Positions 26,784 to 36,546 are shown, numbered from the stretch's first letter. The stretch: 64,000 bases of DNA from Spirochaetia bacterium (GCA_900769975.1 CAAGIR010000241.1:9950-73949); one strand, 5' to 3'. Made by a program: numbers and translations. Notes: generated from the sequence alone by a model not told the origin.

Positions 26784-29432
26784 ATGGCTTCAAGAAAAAA
26801 AGAAAAAAAATTGATACGTTCGCTCGATTCTGTTGGGTTTTACAGCGATTTTGACAAATCACCTTCTCTTTTTGCAGCTCTTGTTCGAAGTCCGTCTCCT
26901 TTTGGAAAAATTAAAAACATCACTATTTCTGATTTACCAGAAGGTTACTATTTTTTTACTGAGAAAGACATTCCAGGCACAAAAACTTTAAAAATCAACA
27001 AAACTCAGATAAAAGTATTTGGCAGTAAAAACATAAATTACACTGGTGAAGTGCTGGGAATTATTGCAGGTCCTGATGAACGTGTTGTCCTTTCCCTTCT
27101 GGACAAGGTGAGTATTAATCTTGATGTTGAAAATCTGGAAACTGCCTTAGAAAATGTAATGAAAAATAATGAAAATCTTGATGAAGGTGACAGTTTTTCT
27201 GATGTTGTTGAGCAGATTAATGAAATGCCTTCCCTTAATACAGTAATAGCAAAAACTCAGGTGGAAGAAAATCCGAATGTAACAATCGCTACACGTGAAG
27301 TAAAATTTGGTTTGTATAAAGTTTTTGACATAAATAAAGCTGATGAAATGATTTTTGGGACAAATAATGAAAATTTTGTAACTTCCAGCCAGAATATTCA
27401 GGAAGGAAATGATTTTTCATCCTCTTTTGACAATCAAGCAGTGCAGACAGAACAGAAAGAACAAATCCAGACCGAACAAACAGCACAGACAGCACAATTT
27501 TCAGAAGAAAAACAGGAAATACAGGATAAACACAATATCCAAGACAATCTGGAAAGTCAGGAAGAACAGCAAAGCCTTGAAAATCAGGATTTACACAATT
27601 CACAAGATTTTTCAAACAAAGAAAACCAAACACAAAACGAAAGTCAAAATACCGCTGCAAACGAGGACAATTCACCGCAGAATAATGTAAATTCACAGCA
27701 GGATAATGTAAATTCACCGCAGGATAATGGGGCAAAAAAATGTCAGCCCATAATATCAGATTTAATTTATTTTGATGACACCTGGGAACAGGAAATTTCT
27801 GCACAAAGCTGGCAGGAAACAGAAGGCGTTTTTTGCTACACAGAAAGTTCAGAAATCCACATTTACGTTCCTACAAAATGGACTTACCTCACGCAAAATG
27901 CCGTTTCTCAAGTTTTGGGCATACCAGTGGAAAACGTTTTTATTCATAAAACAAAAAGTTCGGGAAGTTATCCGACAGGACTTTGGAAAACTACCCAAAT
28001 AGCATTGCAGGCAGCCGTTGCATCTTATATCACAAAAAAGCCTATAAAACTGTCCCTTACTCAAAAAGAACAGGATTTATATATGAAACCTGGTGTCTGT
28101 ACAAAATTTAATTACAAAGTAGCCGTAAAGCCGGACGGACACATTTTTGCAATGAAAATCACAATCGATATAGATGTAGGAGCAGACAATCCGTTTGCAC
28201 AGGAAATTACCGACAGAATTACGCTTGCCTCGTGCAATTATTATAAGACGGAAAACCTTTACATCAGCACAAATACGCATACTTCCAGAAATCCGCCTAC
28301 CACCATTTCCATAAAAGTTGCCGACTCACAGGCTTTTTTCGCCATAGAAAATGAAATACAGAAAATAAGCAGCCATATTAACATTCTTCCAGATGAAATG
28401 CGGCTTCTTAATGCAAATGTAGATTCAGAAACAGAAAACAACAAAATAATTGCAAGATTATCCAAAAAAAATAATCTGTACAAAGCAATTCCGTTCCCTT
28501 TTGATATTCAGGTGGGCAACATAAATCATGTTCTTGCCGAAGTCATCAAAAAAAGTGATTTTAACAGAAAGTATGCATCATTTCAGATGGAAGCAAATGC
28601 CAGAACAGACAAAAATACACAGGCTTTCTTTGCGCTTCCTTTACGAGGAATTGGACTTGCTTCGGGATATGTAGTTTCTGGCTACAACGGTGATTCAGCT
28701 TTTGATTATAATACAAAAATTGAAGTTACTCTTACGACAGATGATCATCTTATAATCCACTGCATTAAACCTTCCGAAGAAATCCAGAGAATATGGCGAA
28801 AAACTGCGTGCGACATTCTTCAAATTCCGCAGGAAAACATAATCATTAATTCAGATTTTCAGATTGACCAGCTTCCAGAAAATCCAGAAGATACAAACAG
28901 TTCGCTTGGAATTATAAATGAACTCATCAAACGCTGTTGTACCGACATTCAGAAAAAACGCTTTCATCAGCCGCTTCCGCTCAGTTCAAAAAGAAGTGTT
29001 CCAAGAACGTCAAAAGCAAAATGGAACAAAGAAGAATTTTCAGGAACTCCCTATCTTGCGACATCTTTTGCAGGCACCGTAGTAGAACTAGAACTTGATA
29101 CATATACCTACAACGAAAAAATTAAAGGTATTTGGGTAACAATAGATTGCGGTGAAGTTTTTGATGAACAGGCTGCCATAAAAACCATTAAACTCGAAAT
29201 TCAGCAGGAACTGGGCATGCTCGTAAAAGGCAAATCAGTTACGTGCGACAAGATAAACATTAATTTTATAAAATCGAATAACAAATCAGGTCAAATAGGT
29301 GCGCTTATCCACAATACATTGCCCGCCGCATTTTCGTCTGCCCTTTCTCTGGCACTTGTAACACAGCTTACGGAACTGCCTTGTACAGAAGATTTGCTGT
29401 TTAATCTTATTCAAAACAGAACAAAAGCATAA
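26784..29432 (+). CDS. Divergent molybdenum-hydroxylase (xanthine dehydrogenase family) large subunit
   Basis: About 882 residues; ATG at 26772 is an alternative start, but 26784 is better spaced from AGGA. The N-terminal part resembles the a/b hammerhead domain (GEVLGIIAGPDERVVLSLLDKV). A Gln/Asn/Glu-rich insert (about 205-325) has three 7-residue repeats. The molybdopterin-binding part follows (PIKLSLTQKEQDLYMKPGV; LPLRGIGLASGYV; GTVVELELDTYTYNEKIKGIWVTIDCG). The GGGFGGK loop reads SSGSYPTGLWK and the C-terminal catalytic GExxxxP reads GALIHNTLP, so the usual catalytic Glu is not evident. Identity rests on the downstream Fe-S and FAD subunits. Substrate unknown. Confidence 0.78.
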   Translation: MASRKKEKKLIRSLDSVGFYSDFDKSPSLFAALVRSPSPFGKIKNITISDLPEGYYFFTEKDIPGTKTLKINKTQIKVFGSKNINYTGEVLGIIAGPDERVVLSLLDKVSINLDVENLETALENVMKNNENLDEGDSFSDVVEQINEMPSLNTVIAKTQVEENPNVTIATREVKFGLYKVFDINKADEMIFGTNNENFVTSSQNIQEGNDFSSSFDNQAVQTEQKEQIQTEQTAQTAQFSEEKQEIQDKHNIQDNLESQEEQQSLENQDLHNSQDFSNKENQTQNESQNTAANEDNSPQNNVNSQQDNVNSPQDNGAKKCQPIISDLIYFDDTWEQEISAQSWQETEGVFCYTESSEIHIYVPTKWTYLTQNAVSQVLGIPVENVFIHKTKSSGSYPTGLWKTTQIALQAAVASYITKKPIKLSLTQKEQDLYMKPGVCTKFNYKVAVKPDGHIFAMKITIDIDVGADNPFAQEITDRITLASCNYYKTENLYISTNTHTSRNPPTTISIKVADSQAFFAIENEIQKISSHINILPDEMRLLNANVDSETENNKIIARLSKKNNLYKAIPFPFDIQVGNINHVLAEVIKKSDFNRKYASFQMEANARTDKNTQAFFALPLRGIGLASGYVVSGYNGDSAFDYNTKIEVTLTTDDHLIIHCIKPSEEIQRIWRKTACDILQIPQENIIINSDFQIDQLPENPEDTNSSLGIINELIKRCCTDIQKKRFHQPLPLSSKRSVPRTSKAKWNKEEFSGTPYLATSFAGTVVELELDTYTYNEKIKGIWVTIDCGEVFDEQAAIKTIKLEIQQELGMLVKGKSVTCDKININFIKSNNKSGQIGALIHNTLPAAFSSALSLALVTQLTELPCTEDLLFNLIQNRTKA
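27671..27731 (+). repeat. Three 21-bp in-frame tandem repeats
   Basis: Three copies of a 21-bp unit begin at 27671, 27692 and 27713 (each starting TTCAC), encoding SPQNNVN, SQQDNVN and SPQDNGA inside the low-complexity insert of the large subunit. Confidence 0.85.
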
Positions 29433-29473
29433 AGATGGATAGAAAGCATAAAACTGACATTTTTGGAGGATAA

Positions 29474-29944
29474 ATGAAAATCCCTGTAATATTGAATGAT
29501 GAAGAAAAAATTATAGATGCCGAACCTGATGAAACGCTGATGAAAGTTTTGCGTAACAACGGCTGTACTTCTGTAAAAAGCGGATGTACAAGCGGATTTT
29601 GCGGTGCCTGTACAGTCCTCCTTAATGATTTGCCAGTTGCTTCATGCAAAATTCCTGCTGGAATCGTAAAAGGAAACAAAATAATTACTTTAGAATATTT
29701 TAAAAAGAAACCAGAATACGAATCCATAATGAAAGGTTTTTCAAAAGCAGGAATAAAATTATGCGGATATTGCAATGCAGGAAAAATTTTTACGGCATAT
29801 CAGATTTTAAGGCAGCAGAAAACTCCAAAAAAAGAAGAAATTCTTGCAAATATTCGTCATCTTGCTCCGTGCTGTACCGATTTAGAAACACTTGTTGACG
29901 GAATTTTTTACGCATTCGAAGAAACAGGCAAAAAAAAGAAATGA
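29474..29944 (+). CDS. 2Fe-2S subunit of molybdenum hydroxylase
   Basis: 156 residues. The N-terminal plant-type ferredoxin has Cys38, Cys43, Cys46 and Cys58 (GCTSGFCGACTVLL; ASC), a complete first cluster motif. The second domain has Cys97 and Cys100 (LCGYCNAGK), but the expected CxC reads PCC (Pro132, Cys133, Cys134), so one ligand is displaced. GGAGG lies before the ATG. The order large subunit, Fe-S, FAD with short gaps is that of three-subunit xanthine-dehydrogenase-type enzymes; it would pass electrons from the Mo site to FAD. Confidence 0.88.
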   Translation: MKIPVILNDEEKIIDAEPDETLMKVLRNNGCTSVKSGCTSGFCGACTVLLNDLPVASCKIPAGIVKGNKIITLEYFKKKPEYESIMKGFSKAGIKLCGYCNAGKIFTAYQILRQQKTPKKEEILANIRHLAPCCTDLETLVDGIFYAFEETGKKKK

Positions 29945-29963
29945 TGCTCGCAGGGGGATGGAT

Positions 29964-30761
29964 ATGGCAAAAACAATTCTTTATGCAAAAAATACTTATG
30001 AATTATTGAAAATCATCACAAATAATCCGGGAACTCAGATTGTGGGCGGCTGTACACGTATAGAAACTCTTCCTCAAAAATTTATTTCCACAAGAGGAAT
30101 AAAAGATTTATCACAAATAACAAGGCATGAACGTTTTATCGATGTAGGACCTGGCGCAACTTTGTCTGAACTTTTGAATATCGGGCAGACACATCTTCCA
30201 CAAATCCTTTATGAAGCGTTAATAAGCATTGCAAATCCACAGATAAGAAATATTGCAACAATAGGAGGAAATATCTGCTCTCCAAACAGACACCTTACAC
30301 TTTTTGCTCCGTTAATGGCGCTAGATGCAAAACTTGAATTCAAAAATCAGCAGGAAACAAGAACGGAAAGCATAAGAAATTTTAAAGGAATACCAGAACA
30401 TTTTATTTTGTCAAATATCCGCATTCCTGTAGAAAATTCAGAAATATGTATCTTTAGACGAATCGGACAAGAACACCTGATAAGTGAAAAATCCGCTTCA
30501 TTCGCCTTTCTTGCAGATACGGAAAAAAATTCTTTACTAAAAATCCACCTTACATTTGCGGGGCCTTTTTCATTTTACAGTAAAGATTTTGAAAACCAGA
30601 TGATTGGGCAGCACCTTCCGCTAAGCCAGAAAGATATAAACGAAATCCAAAAACTTGTCGCACAGGAATTCCAAAAATGCGCAACAGATCAGATGATTTC
30701 GGATGTCATGAAACAACAATTTTTAAACCTTACAAGATACAGTTTTGAACAGTTGACGTAA
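29964..30761 (+). CDS. FAD-binding subunit of molybdenum hydroxylase
   Basis: 265 residues from the ATG at 29964, chosen because AGGGGG sits 6 bases upstream; the frame is open to 29892, overlapping the Fe-S gene. QIVGGCTRIETLP corresponds to the FAD-pyrophosphate loop usually written VGGGTDL, and ATIGGNICSPNRHLTLFAPLMALDA matches the second FAD motif (TIGGNI). The C-terminal CO-dehydrogenase flavoprotein part (GQHLPLSQKDINEIQKLVAQEF) follows. It is translated with the Fe-S subunit and is the terminal electron-transfer subunit. Confidence 0.87.
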   Translation: MAKTILYAKNTYELLKIITNNPGTQIVGGCTRIETLPQKFISTRGIKDLSQITRHERFIDVGPGATLSELLNIGQTHLPQILYEALISIANPQIRNIATIGGNICSPNRHLTLFAPLMALDAKLEFKNQQETRTESIRNFKGIPEHFILSNIRIPVENSEICIFRRIGQEHLISEKSASFAFLADTEKNSLLKIHLTFAGPFSFYSKDFENQMIGQHLPLSQKDINEIQKLVAQEFQKCATDQMISDVMKQQFLNLTRYSFEQLT

Positions 30762-30765
30762 TGAA

Positions 30766-30838
30766 CCTGCCCACCACAAACATCACCATCACAAGCACCA
30801 CCATACATTACCACCCGGCAACCACCACACCACACACG
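30766..30838. other. C/A-rich strand-asymmetric spacer
   Basis: About 70 bases downstream of the FAD gene consist almost entirely of C and A with few T and almost no G (repeated ACCACC and CACCAC). No reading frame or hairpin is supported here. Confidence 0.6.
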
Positions 30839-30842
30839 ACTT

Positions 30843-30893
30843 CAAAAAAAACGGCTGATACAGATGAGTAATTTTTCCCATATATATCAGCCG
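30843..30893 (-). terminator. Rho-independent terminator of the ABC exporter operon
   Basis: CGGCTGATA (30852-30860) pairs with TATCAGCCG (30885-30893), a 9-bp stem with a 24-base loop. On the minus strand the stem is followed by eight T. It lies just past the stop of the ABC gene at 30905. Confidence 0.8.
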
Positions 30894-30904
30894 AATTTAG
30901 GAGT

Positions 30905-32839
30905 TTATTCATCAAAAGAAATTTTATTTCCTGTGTACAAGAAATAATATCTTCCTTTTGCCGCAATCAACTGTTCATGAGTACCTCGTTCAATAATATT
31001 TCCATGCTCCAGAACAATAATTTCATCAGCATTTCTTACAGTTGAAAGCCTATGTGCAATTACAAATGAAGTTCTTCCAGCCATAAGACTGTCCATACCT
31101 TTTTCTATCAATGATTCTGTACGTGTATCAATAGAAGAAGTTGCTTCATCAAGAATAAGAACAGGAGGATTTGCAACTGCGGCACGAGCAATGGCAAGCA
31201 GCTGACACTGTCCCTGACTCAGACTTGAACCGTCGCCAGAAATAACAGTATCATAACCATTTTCAAGATGACGGATAAAATGATCGGCATTTGCCAGTTT
31301 TGCCGCTTCATAAACCTGCAAATCAGACGCTTCAAGGTTACCAAAACGAATATTTTCACGAATTGTTCCCGTAAATAAGTGCGTATTCTGCTGAACCATC
31401 CCCAAAGATTTGCGTAACGCAGATTTACTTATTTGATTTAGTGGAATTCCGTCATAAGTTATGGAACCGTTACCTTCTAGAACATCATAAAATCGTGTAA
31501 GCAGATTAATTGTAGTAGTTTTTCCAGAACCAGTAGAACCTACAAGTGCAATTTTCATACCAGGTTTTGCATTTATACAAATATCATGAAGAACAGTCTT
31601 TTTTGGTGTATAACCGAAAGTAACATGATTAAAAATAACTTCACCTTTCAATTGAATGAGCGAACCATCTGCAGTATTTTTCCAGGCCCATTCACCTGTA
31701 TTTGCATAAGACTGAACAAGTTTTGTAGAACCGTCATTATTTTTTGCATCGTAAGCATTTACAAGCGTATATTTTCCTTCATCTACTTCTGGTTCTTCAT
31801 CTATAATCGCAAAAATTCGCTCAGCACCTGCAAGTGCATTAAGCACACTGTTTGCCTGCTGACTTATCTGCGAAATTGGCTGTGTAAAAGAACGTATATA
31901 CTGTAAAAAAGCTGCAATAGTTCCAAGGTTCAGCGCACCAGTAAACCAGTTTAAAACATGCTCGTGAGTCTGTCCTAAAATCATAAATACAGATGCAACT
32001 ATTGCTATAACTGCATATTGTGCATGACTTGTGTTATTTGTGATAGGCCCCATAACACCACCATAAGTCATAGCGGCAGTTCCTGCTTTACGCAAATTTT
32101 CGTTCAACTGAGAAAATTCGCTTATTGCCTTTTTTTCATGATTAAAAACTTTTATAACTTTCTGACCTTCCACCATTTCTTCAATAAAACCGTTCATCTC
32201 ACCAACACATTTTTGATTTTCCCTGAAAGCTATGGCAGATTTTTTTCCAATAACTTTTACGATTTTAAAGATAAAGAACATCGTAAACATCATGATAATA
32301 GTAAGCATTGGACTTAAAACAACCATCATTACAAAAACAGCAAGAACAGTTATAGAAGAAGACAAAAGTTGCGGCACAGTCTGGCTCATCATTTCACGCA
32401 TTGTATCAGTATCATTTGTAAAACGTGACATTAATTCACCATGAGTATGCGAATCATAAAATTTTATAGGCAGATTTTCCAGTTTTGTGAACAAATCCAT
32501 TCTGATTTTAAATAGAAGATTTGTCGAAATATGGAGCATTAACCTGGAATTTGTCCAGGATGCAATTACACCAACGATGAAAAGTCCCATAATCCCTAAA
32601 AGAAGTTTAATAAATCCAGAAAAATCAGGATTTTGCTTACCAATTAACGGAATGATATAATCATTTAATGCAGGTTTTATTAAATAACTTCCTATAACAG
32701 ATGCTGCCGAACTGATTAAAACACAAATAAAAACAAATATCCACAAATATTTGTAATTTCCCATATATTTTAAAAGTCTGGAAATAGTTTTTTTAGTATT
32801 CTTTGGTTTTCCAAAACCTCTGGCTTTTACTGGTGGCAT
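30905..32839 (-). CDS. ABC exporter half-transporter with canonical ATPase site
   Basis: 644 residues. The N-terminal type-I exporter membrane domain (about 30-330) has the TRFTNDTDTM coupling segment. The ATPase domain has Walker A GSTGSGKTT (about 433), signature LSQGQCQLLAIARA and Walker B LILDEATSS with the catalytic Glu. An insert of about 50 residues (DAKNNDGSTKLVQSYANTGEW) separates the two domains. Its start overlaps the stop of the partner gene by one base (TAATG). Together they form a heterodimeric exporter of the BmrCD/TM287-288 type; the cargo is unknown. Confidence 0.9.
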   Translation of the reverse strand: MPPVKARGFGKPKNTKKTISRLLKYMGNYKYLWIFVFICVLISSAASVIGSYLIKPALNDYIIPLIGKQNPDFSGFIKLLLGIMGLFIVGVIASWTNSRLMLHISTNLLFKIRMDLFTKLENLPIKFYDSHTHGELMSRFTNDTDTMREMMSQTVPQLLSSSITVLAVFVMMVVLSPMLTIIMMFTMFFIFKIVKVIGKKSAIAFRENQKCVGEMNGFIEEMVEGQKVIKVFNHEKKAISEFSQLNENLRKAGTAAMTYGGVMGPITNNTSHAQYAVIAIVASVFMILGQTHEHVLNWFTGALNLGTIAAFLQYIRSFTQPISQISQQANSVLNALAGAERIFAIIDEEPEVDEGKYTLVNAYDAKNNDGSTKLVQSYANTGEWAWKNTADGSLIQLKGEVIFNHVTFGYTPKKTVLHDICINAKPGMKIALVGSTGSGKTTTINLLTRFYDVLEGNGSITYDGIPLNQISKSALRKSLGMVQQNTHLFTGTIRENIRFGNLEASDLQVYEAAKLANADHFIRHLENGYDTVISGDGSSLSQGQCQLLAIARAAVANPPVLILDEATSSIDTRTESLIEKGMDSLMAGRTSFVIAHRLSTVRNADEIIVLEHGNIIERGTHEQLIAAKGRYYFLYTGNKISFDE

Positions 32840-34596
32840 TATTCTTCTCCTGCAAGGTCTGCATCACCGCTACCCTGCTGCTGACTTTCGTAAACTTCAC
32901 GATAAATTTCATTGTTTTCAAGAAGCTCCTCGTGAGTTCCAAATCCGTTAATCTTACCTTCATCAAGGACAAAAATTTTATCTGCCTCTTTTACAGAAGA
33001 AATTCTTTGTGCAATAATAATTTTTGTTGTTTCAGGAGCAATTTCTTTCAAAGCATTTCTGATGCGGCCTTCTGTTGCAGTATCCACAGCCGAAGTGCTG
33101 TCATCAAGAATTAAAATTTTAGGCCTTTTTAACAAGGCACGTGCAATACATAAACGCTGTTTTTGACCGCCAGAAACATTTACACCGCCTTGTCCCAGAT
33201 TTGTTTCATAACCATCAGGGAATGACGAAATAAATGAATCTGCATCAGACGCTTTACATGCATTTACAATCTGTTCATCTGTTGCATTTTCATTACCCCA
33301 GCGAAGATTTTCTTTTATAGTACCGCTGAAAAGAACATTTTTCTGCAAAACGACAGATACGGCATCACGAAGAACTTCAATATCATAATCTTTAACATCA
33401 ATACCGCCAATTTTTACACTACCTTTTATTGTATCATAAAGGCGAGGCAGCAATGAAATTAACGTTGTTTTAGAAGAACCAGTTCCGCCAATTATTCCTA
33501 TAACCTGTCCGCTTTCAATCTGCAGATTAACATCACTCAAAACACAATTTTGCAAATCAGAATTATAACTGAAGCTTACATTTTCAAATGAAATAGAACC
33601 GTCTTTTACCTGCATAACAGGATTTTGCGGAGAATCAATATCAGGCACTTCGTCCAAAACTTCTGTAATTCTTTCTGTACAAGCTTTTGCCATTACAAGC
33701 GAAATAAAAATCATACCAAGCATCATAAGGCTCGACAAAACTTGCGTTACATAAGTAAAGAAACTGATTAATTCACCAGATTTCATCGTACCGAATACAA
33801 CCTGCTTTCCGCCAAACCACATAACGACAATCATTGCAACATACATTACAAGCATCATTATAGGCATCATAAAAATAAGGATTTTTTCCGCTTTTACCTG
33901 TGCAGAACGAACATCATCGGCCGCTTTTTCAAACTTTTTCTGCTCATAATCACCACGCACAAAAGCCTTTACATCCCTTATACCGATGAGATTTTCCTGA
34001 ACAGTAGCATTCAGAACGTCAATTTTTTTCATCATTCTTTTAAAACGAGGATGTGCAATTGATGATAAAGTTAAAATTGAAATGGCAATCACAGGAATGG
34101 CAATTAGAAACAGAACTGCAAGCTCCTTGTTGATTTTAAAAGCCATCAAAGTTCCTGCAATAAGCATAAATGGAGAACGAACGCACATATGAATAAGCAT
34201 TCTGTAAACATTTTGCGTCATATTTACATCCGTTGTAAGACGAGTAACCAGAGAAGCTGTGCTGAATTTATCTATATTTGCAAATGAAAAGGTTTGAATT
34301 TTATTATACAAACGTCCGCGTAAATTATATGCAAAACCTTGTGCCGCACTTGTAGACAAAACTGTACCCAAAACACCACAACAGAAAGATACACAAGCAA
34401 TTCCAACCATCAACAATCCCGTTTTTACTACATAAGGAAGATTAGAATTTGCAATCCCCTGATCAATGATTTTTGACATAATTAATGGAATAAAAACTTC
34501 CATGACGACTTCGCCAATCATGCAGACTGGTGATAAAATTGAATGGATTACATACTTTTTCTCCATTCCATGAACTAGTTTTTTTACTTCTGACAT
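32839..34596 (-). CDS. ABC exporter half-transporter with degenerate ATPase site
   Basis: 585 residues, membrane domain then ATPase domain. Walker A is GGTGSSKTT (about 370), the signature is VSGGQKQRLCIARALL, and Walker B reads LILDDSTSAVDT, with Asp in place of the catalytic Glu. In heterodimeric exporters one subunit typically carries this replacement, so the pair probably has one degenerate and one active nucleotide site. It is upstream of, and translationally coupled to, the 644-residue partner. Confidence 0.9.
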   Translation of the reverse strand: MSEVKKLVHGMEKKYVIHSILSPVCMIGEVVMEVFIPLIMSKIIDQGIANSNLPYVVKTGLLMVGIACVSFCCGVLGTVLSTSAAQGFAYNLRGRLYNKIQTFSFANIDKFSTASLVTRLTTDVNMTQNVYRMLIHMCVRSPFMLIAGTLMAFKINKELAVLFLIAIPVIAISILTLSSIAHPRFKRMMKKIDVLNATVQENLIGIRDVKAFVRGDYEQKKFEKAADDVRSAQVKAEKILIFMMPIMMLVMYVAMIVVMWFGGKQVVFGTMKSGELISFFTYVTQVLSSLMMLGMIFISLVMAKACTERITEVLDEVPDIDSPQNPVMQVKDGSISFENVSFSYNSDLQNCVLSDVNLQIESGQVIGIIGGTGSSKTTLISLLPRLYDTIKGSVKIGGIDVKDYDIEVLRDAVSVVLQKNVLFSGTIKENLRWGNENATDEQIVNACKASDADSFISSFPDGYETNLGQGGVNVSGGQKQRLCIARALLKRPKILILDDSTSAVDTATEGRIRNALKEIAPETTKIIIAQRISSVKEADKIFVLDEGKINGFGTHEELLENNEIYREVYESQQQGSGDADLAGEE

Positions 34597-34700
34597 AAAT
34601 GATAGTTTAACAAAAGTGGACGCAAAATTTCAAGAAATTTCAGAATAAATTAATATAAAAAAATGTTATTAAACTCTCAAAAAATTGTGCAGCCTTTTGA

Positions 34701-35432
34701 TTATTCAATTTCCACATTTTCAAAACCGCAGGAAAACATAAACTGTCTGATTACTTTAATTGTATAATCACGTGCTTCATCCAAAATTCCTTCGTTTATC
34801 ATATCTTCCTGCATCTGATTTTTTGCATTTTCCATTTCTGTAAAAATTTCCTGCGTTGTGATAGGTACAAAAATGCTTTGTTTTTCATCAAAAACTTCCT
34901 GATTTGTGATGTCATTCGATAAAACTTCTATCTGCGGGATTTTTATGCGTACCATTTTTCCATCTTTCGAAATTTTTACATTAATTTGAGAAAAATCTCT
35001 AAGCCCCACCCTGATAATTCCTGTATATTTTATAATGCTGTAACTTTTTGAAAGTCCCGAAGATTTTTTCAGCGAAAGAATATCAGAATATTTAAATTTG
35101 CTCGAAACAAGTTCCTGACAATATGAAAGCTGCTTGTCCACCAAAGTATATTTTGACTCAAAATTCACTTTTGTTATCTGTTTGATGGCGAAAAATCCTG
35201 CCGTACAGAAAATCACGATAAGAATTAAAACTATAATTATTCTGATAAAAATTCTTGTAAATAAAGAAATGTCCTTTTTGTTATAATTGTTGTTTCTGCT
35301 ATTGATCCTGCCATTACTGTTGCTGCCATTGGAATTGCCACCGTTGCTGTTATTTTTTGTTTTATTCTGCCTGATTTTTGTTCCTTCATTTTTTTTGATT
35401 TGTTTTGCGCTTTTTGTTTTATTTTCTTCCAT
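34701..35432 (-). CDS. DUF4230-type membrane-anchored protein
   Basis: 243 residues. A Lys/Asn-rich, low-complexity head (about 1-50, with GGNSNGSNSNGR) precedes one transmembrane helix (about 58-82, RIIIVLILIVIFCTAGFFAI). The extracytoplasmic part contains YTGIIRVGLRDFSQINVKIS, IKIPQIEVLSNDI and a helical end that fit the DUF4230 family as I know it; family function is unknown. The Asn-rich head is encoded by a repetitive run, perhaps slippage-prone. The gene is divergent from hflK. Confidence 0.7.
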   Translation of the reverse strand: MEENKTKSAKQIKKNEGTKIRQNKTKNNSNGGNSNGSNSNGRINSRNNNYNKKDISLFTRIFIRIIIVLILIVIFCTAGFFAIKQITKVNFESKYTLVDKQLSYCQELVSSKFKYSDILSLKKSSGLSKSYSIIKYTGIIRVGLRDFSQINVKISKDGKMVRIKIPQIEVLSNDITNQEVFDEKQSIFVPITTQEIFTEMENAKNQMQEDMINEGILDEARDYTIKVIRQFMFSCGFENVEIE

Positions 35433-35589
35433 AAATTAATGGCTCCCCTAAAAATCAAAATAATTTACTTAAAATTATATACTATATTTCATTTTTTTGT
35501 TGTTTTTTTTTCATAATAATAATATCTTCTATATAGTATGTTAAAAAAACTATGAGTAAATTGGGTATTTTTACAGGAGGTTGTATTAA

Positions 35590-36546
35590 ATGGCTGATGA
35601 ACAGAGTTCAAAAAAGAGTAAGAAAAAAATCGGACCTGCCGTATTATTCTGGCTGATTGTTTTAATTGCAGCAGTTGCCGCAGGTTTTTCTAGTTTTTAT
35701 GTTGTAGATGAAACAGAAAATGCCGTCATCACAAGATTTGGAAAATATACACAGACGGTGGGAGCAGGACTTCATACAAAACTTCCATTTGGAATTGATA
35801 AGGCATATCGTGTTCCTGTAAAAGTTGTTCAGACAGAACAATTTGGATTTAAAACTGTAAAATCTGGACGAAACAACGAATATAAAAACAATATTGCAAG
35901 CGAAAGCACAATGCTTACAGGAGATTTAAATATTGTCGATGTAGAATGGATTATTCAGTACAGGATTGTTGATCCGAAACAGTGGCTTTTTGGAGTTTAT
36001 GAAAAACAGCAGACAATACGCGACATTTCCCGTTCCGTAATTAACACACTTGTTGGTGACCGTGCAATTCTTGACGTTATGGGTAATGAAAGAACTGCCA
36101 TAGAAACACTCGGACTTGAAATGATGAACGAAAACTTTAAGTCTTTAGGACTTGGAATTAATGTAATTGCCGTAAAGCTACAGAATATTGTTCCGCCAAG
36201 TGGTGTTCAGGATGCTTTTGAAGATGTAAACAAAGCAACACAAGATATGAACAGATTTATAAACGAAGGAAAAGAAGCATATAACGCCGAAATTCCAAAG
36301 GCACAGGGTGAAGCAGACCGTCAGATTCAAATTGCAGAAGGTTACGCTGCCGAACGTGTAAACATGGCAAAAGGTGATGTTGCACGCTTTAATGCCGTAT
36401 ATGAAGAATACGTACGTTCTCCAAAAGTAACAAAAGAACGAATCTATCTGGAAACTATGGATGAAATATTTGGTTCTGAAACTAAACCTGTATTAATTGA
36501 CAGCGAACTTGAAAACCTTGTTCCTATCAAAAACCTAAAAGACTAA
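35590..36546 (+). CDS. hflK: Prohibitin/SPFH-family protease modulator HflK
   Basis: 318 residues. One N-terminal membrane helix (about 15-37) is followed by the SPFH/Band-7 domain: YVVDETENAVITRFGKY, GLHTKLPFGIDKAYRVPVKV, VEWIIQYRIVDPKQWLF and GINVIAVKLQNIVPP. HflK and HflC form a cage around the FtsH protease in the cytoplasmic membrane. AGGAGG precedes the start. hflC follows 56 bases later, in the usual hflK-hflC order. Confidence 0.93.
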   Translation: MADEQSSKKSKKKIGPAVLFWLIVLIAAVAAGFSSFYVVDETENAVITRFGKYTQTVGAGLHTKLPFGIDKAYRVPVKVVQTEQFGFKTVKSGRNNEYKNNIASESTMLTGDLNIVDVEWIIQYRIVDPKQWLFGVYEKQQTIRDISRSVINTLVGDRAILDVMGNERTAIETLGLEMMNENFKSLGLGINVIAVKLQNIVPPSGVQDAFEDVNKATQDMNRFINEGKEAYNAEIPKAQGEADRQIQIAEGYAAERVNMAKGDVARFNAVYEEYVRSPKVTKERIYLETMDEIFGSETKPVLIDSELENLVPIKNLKD

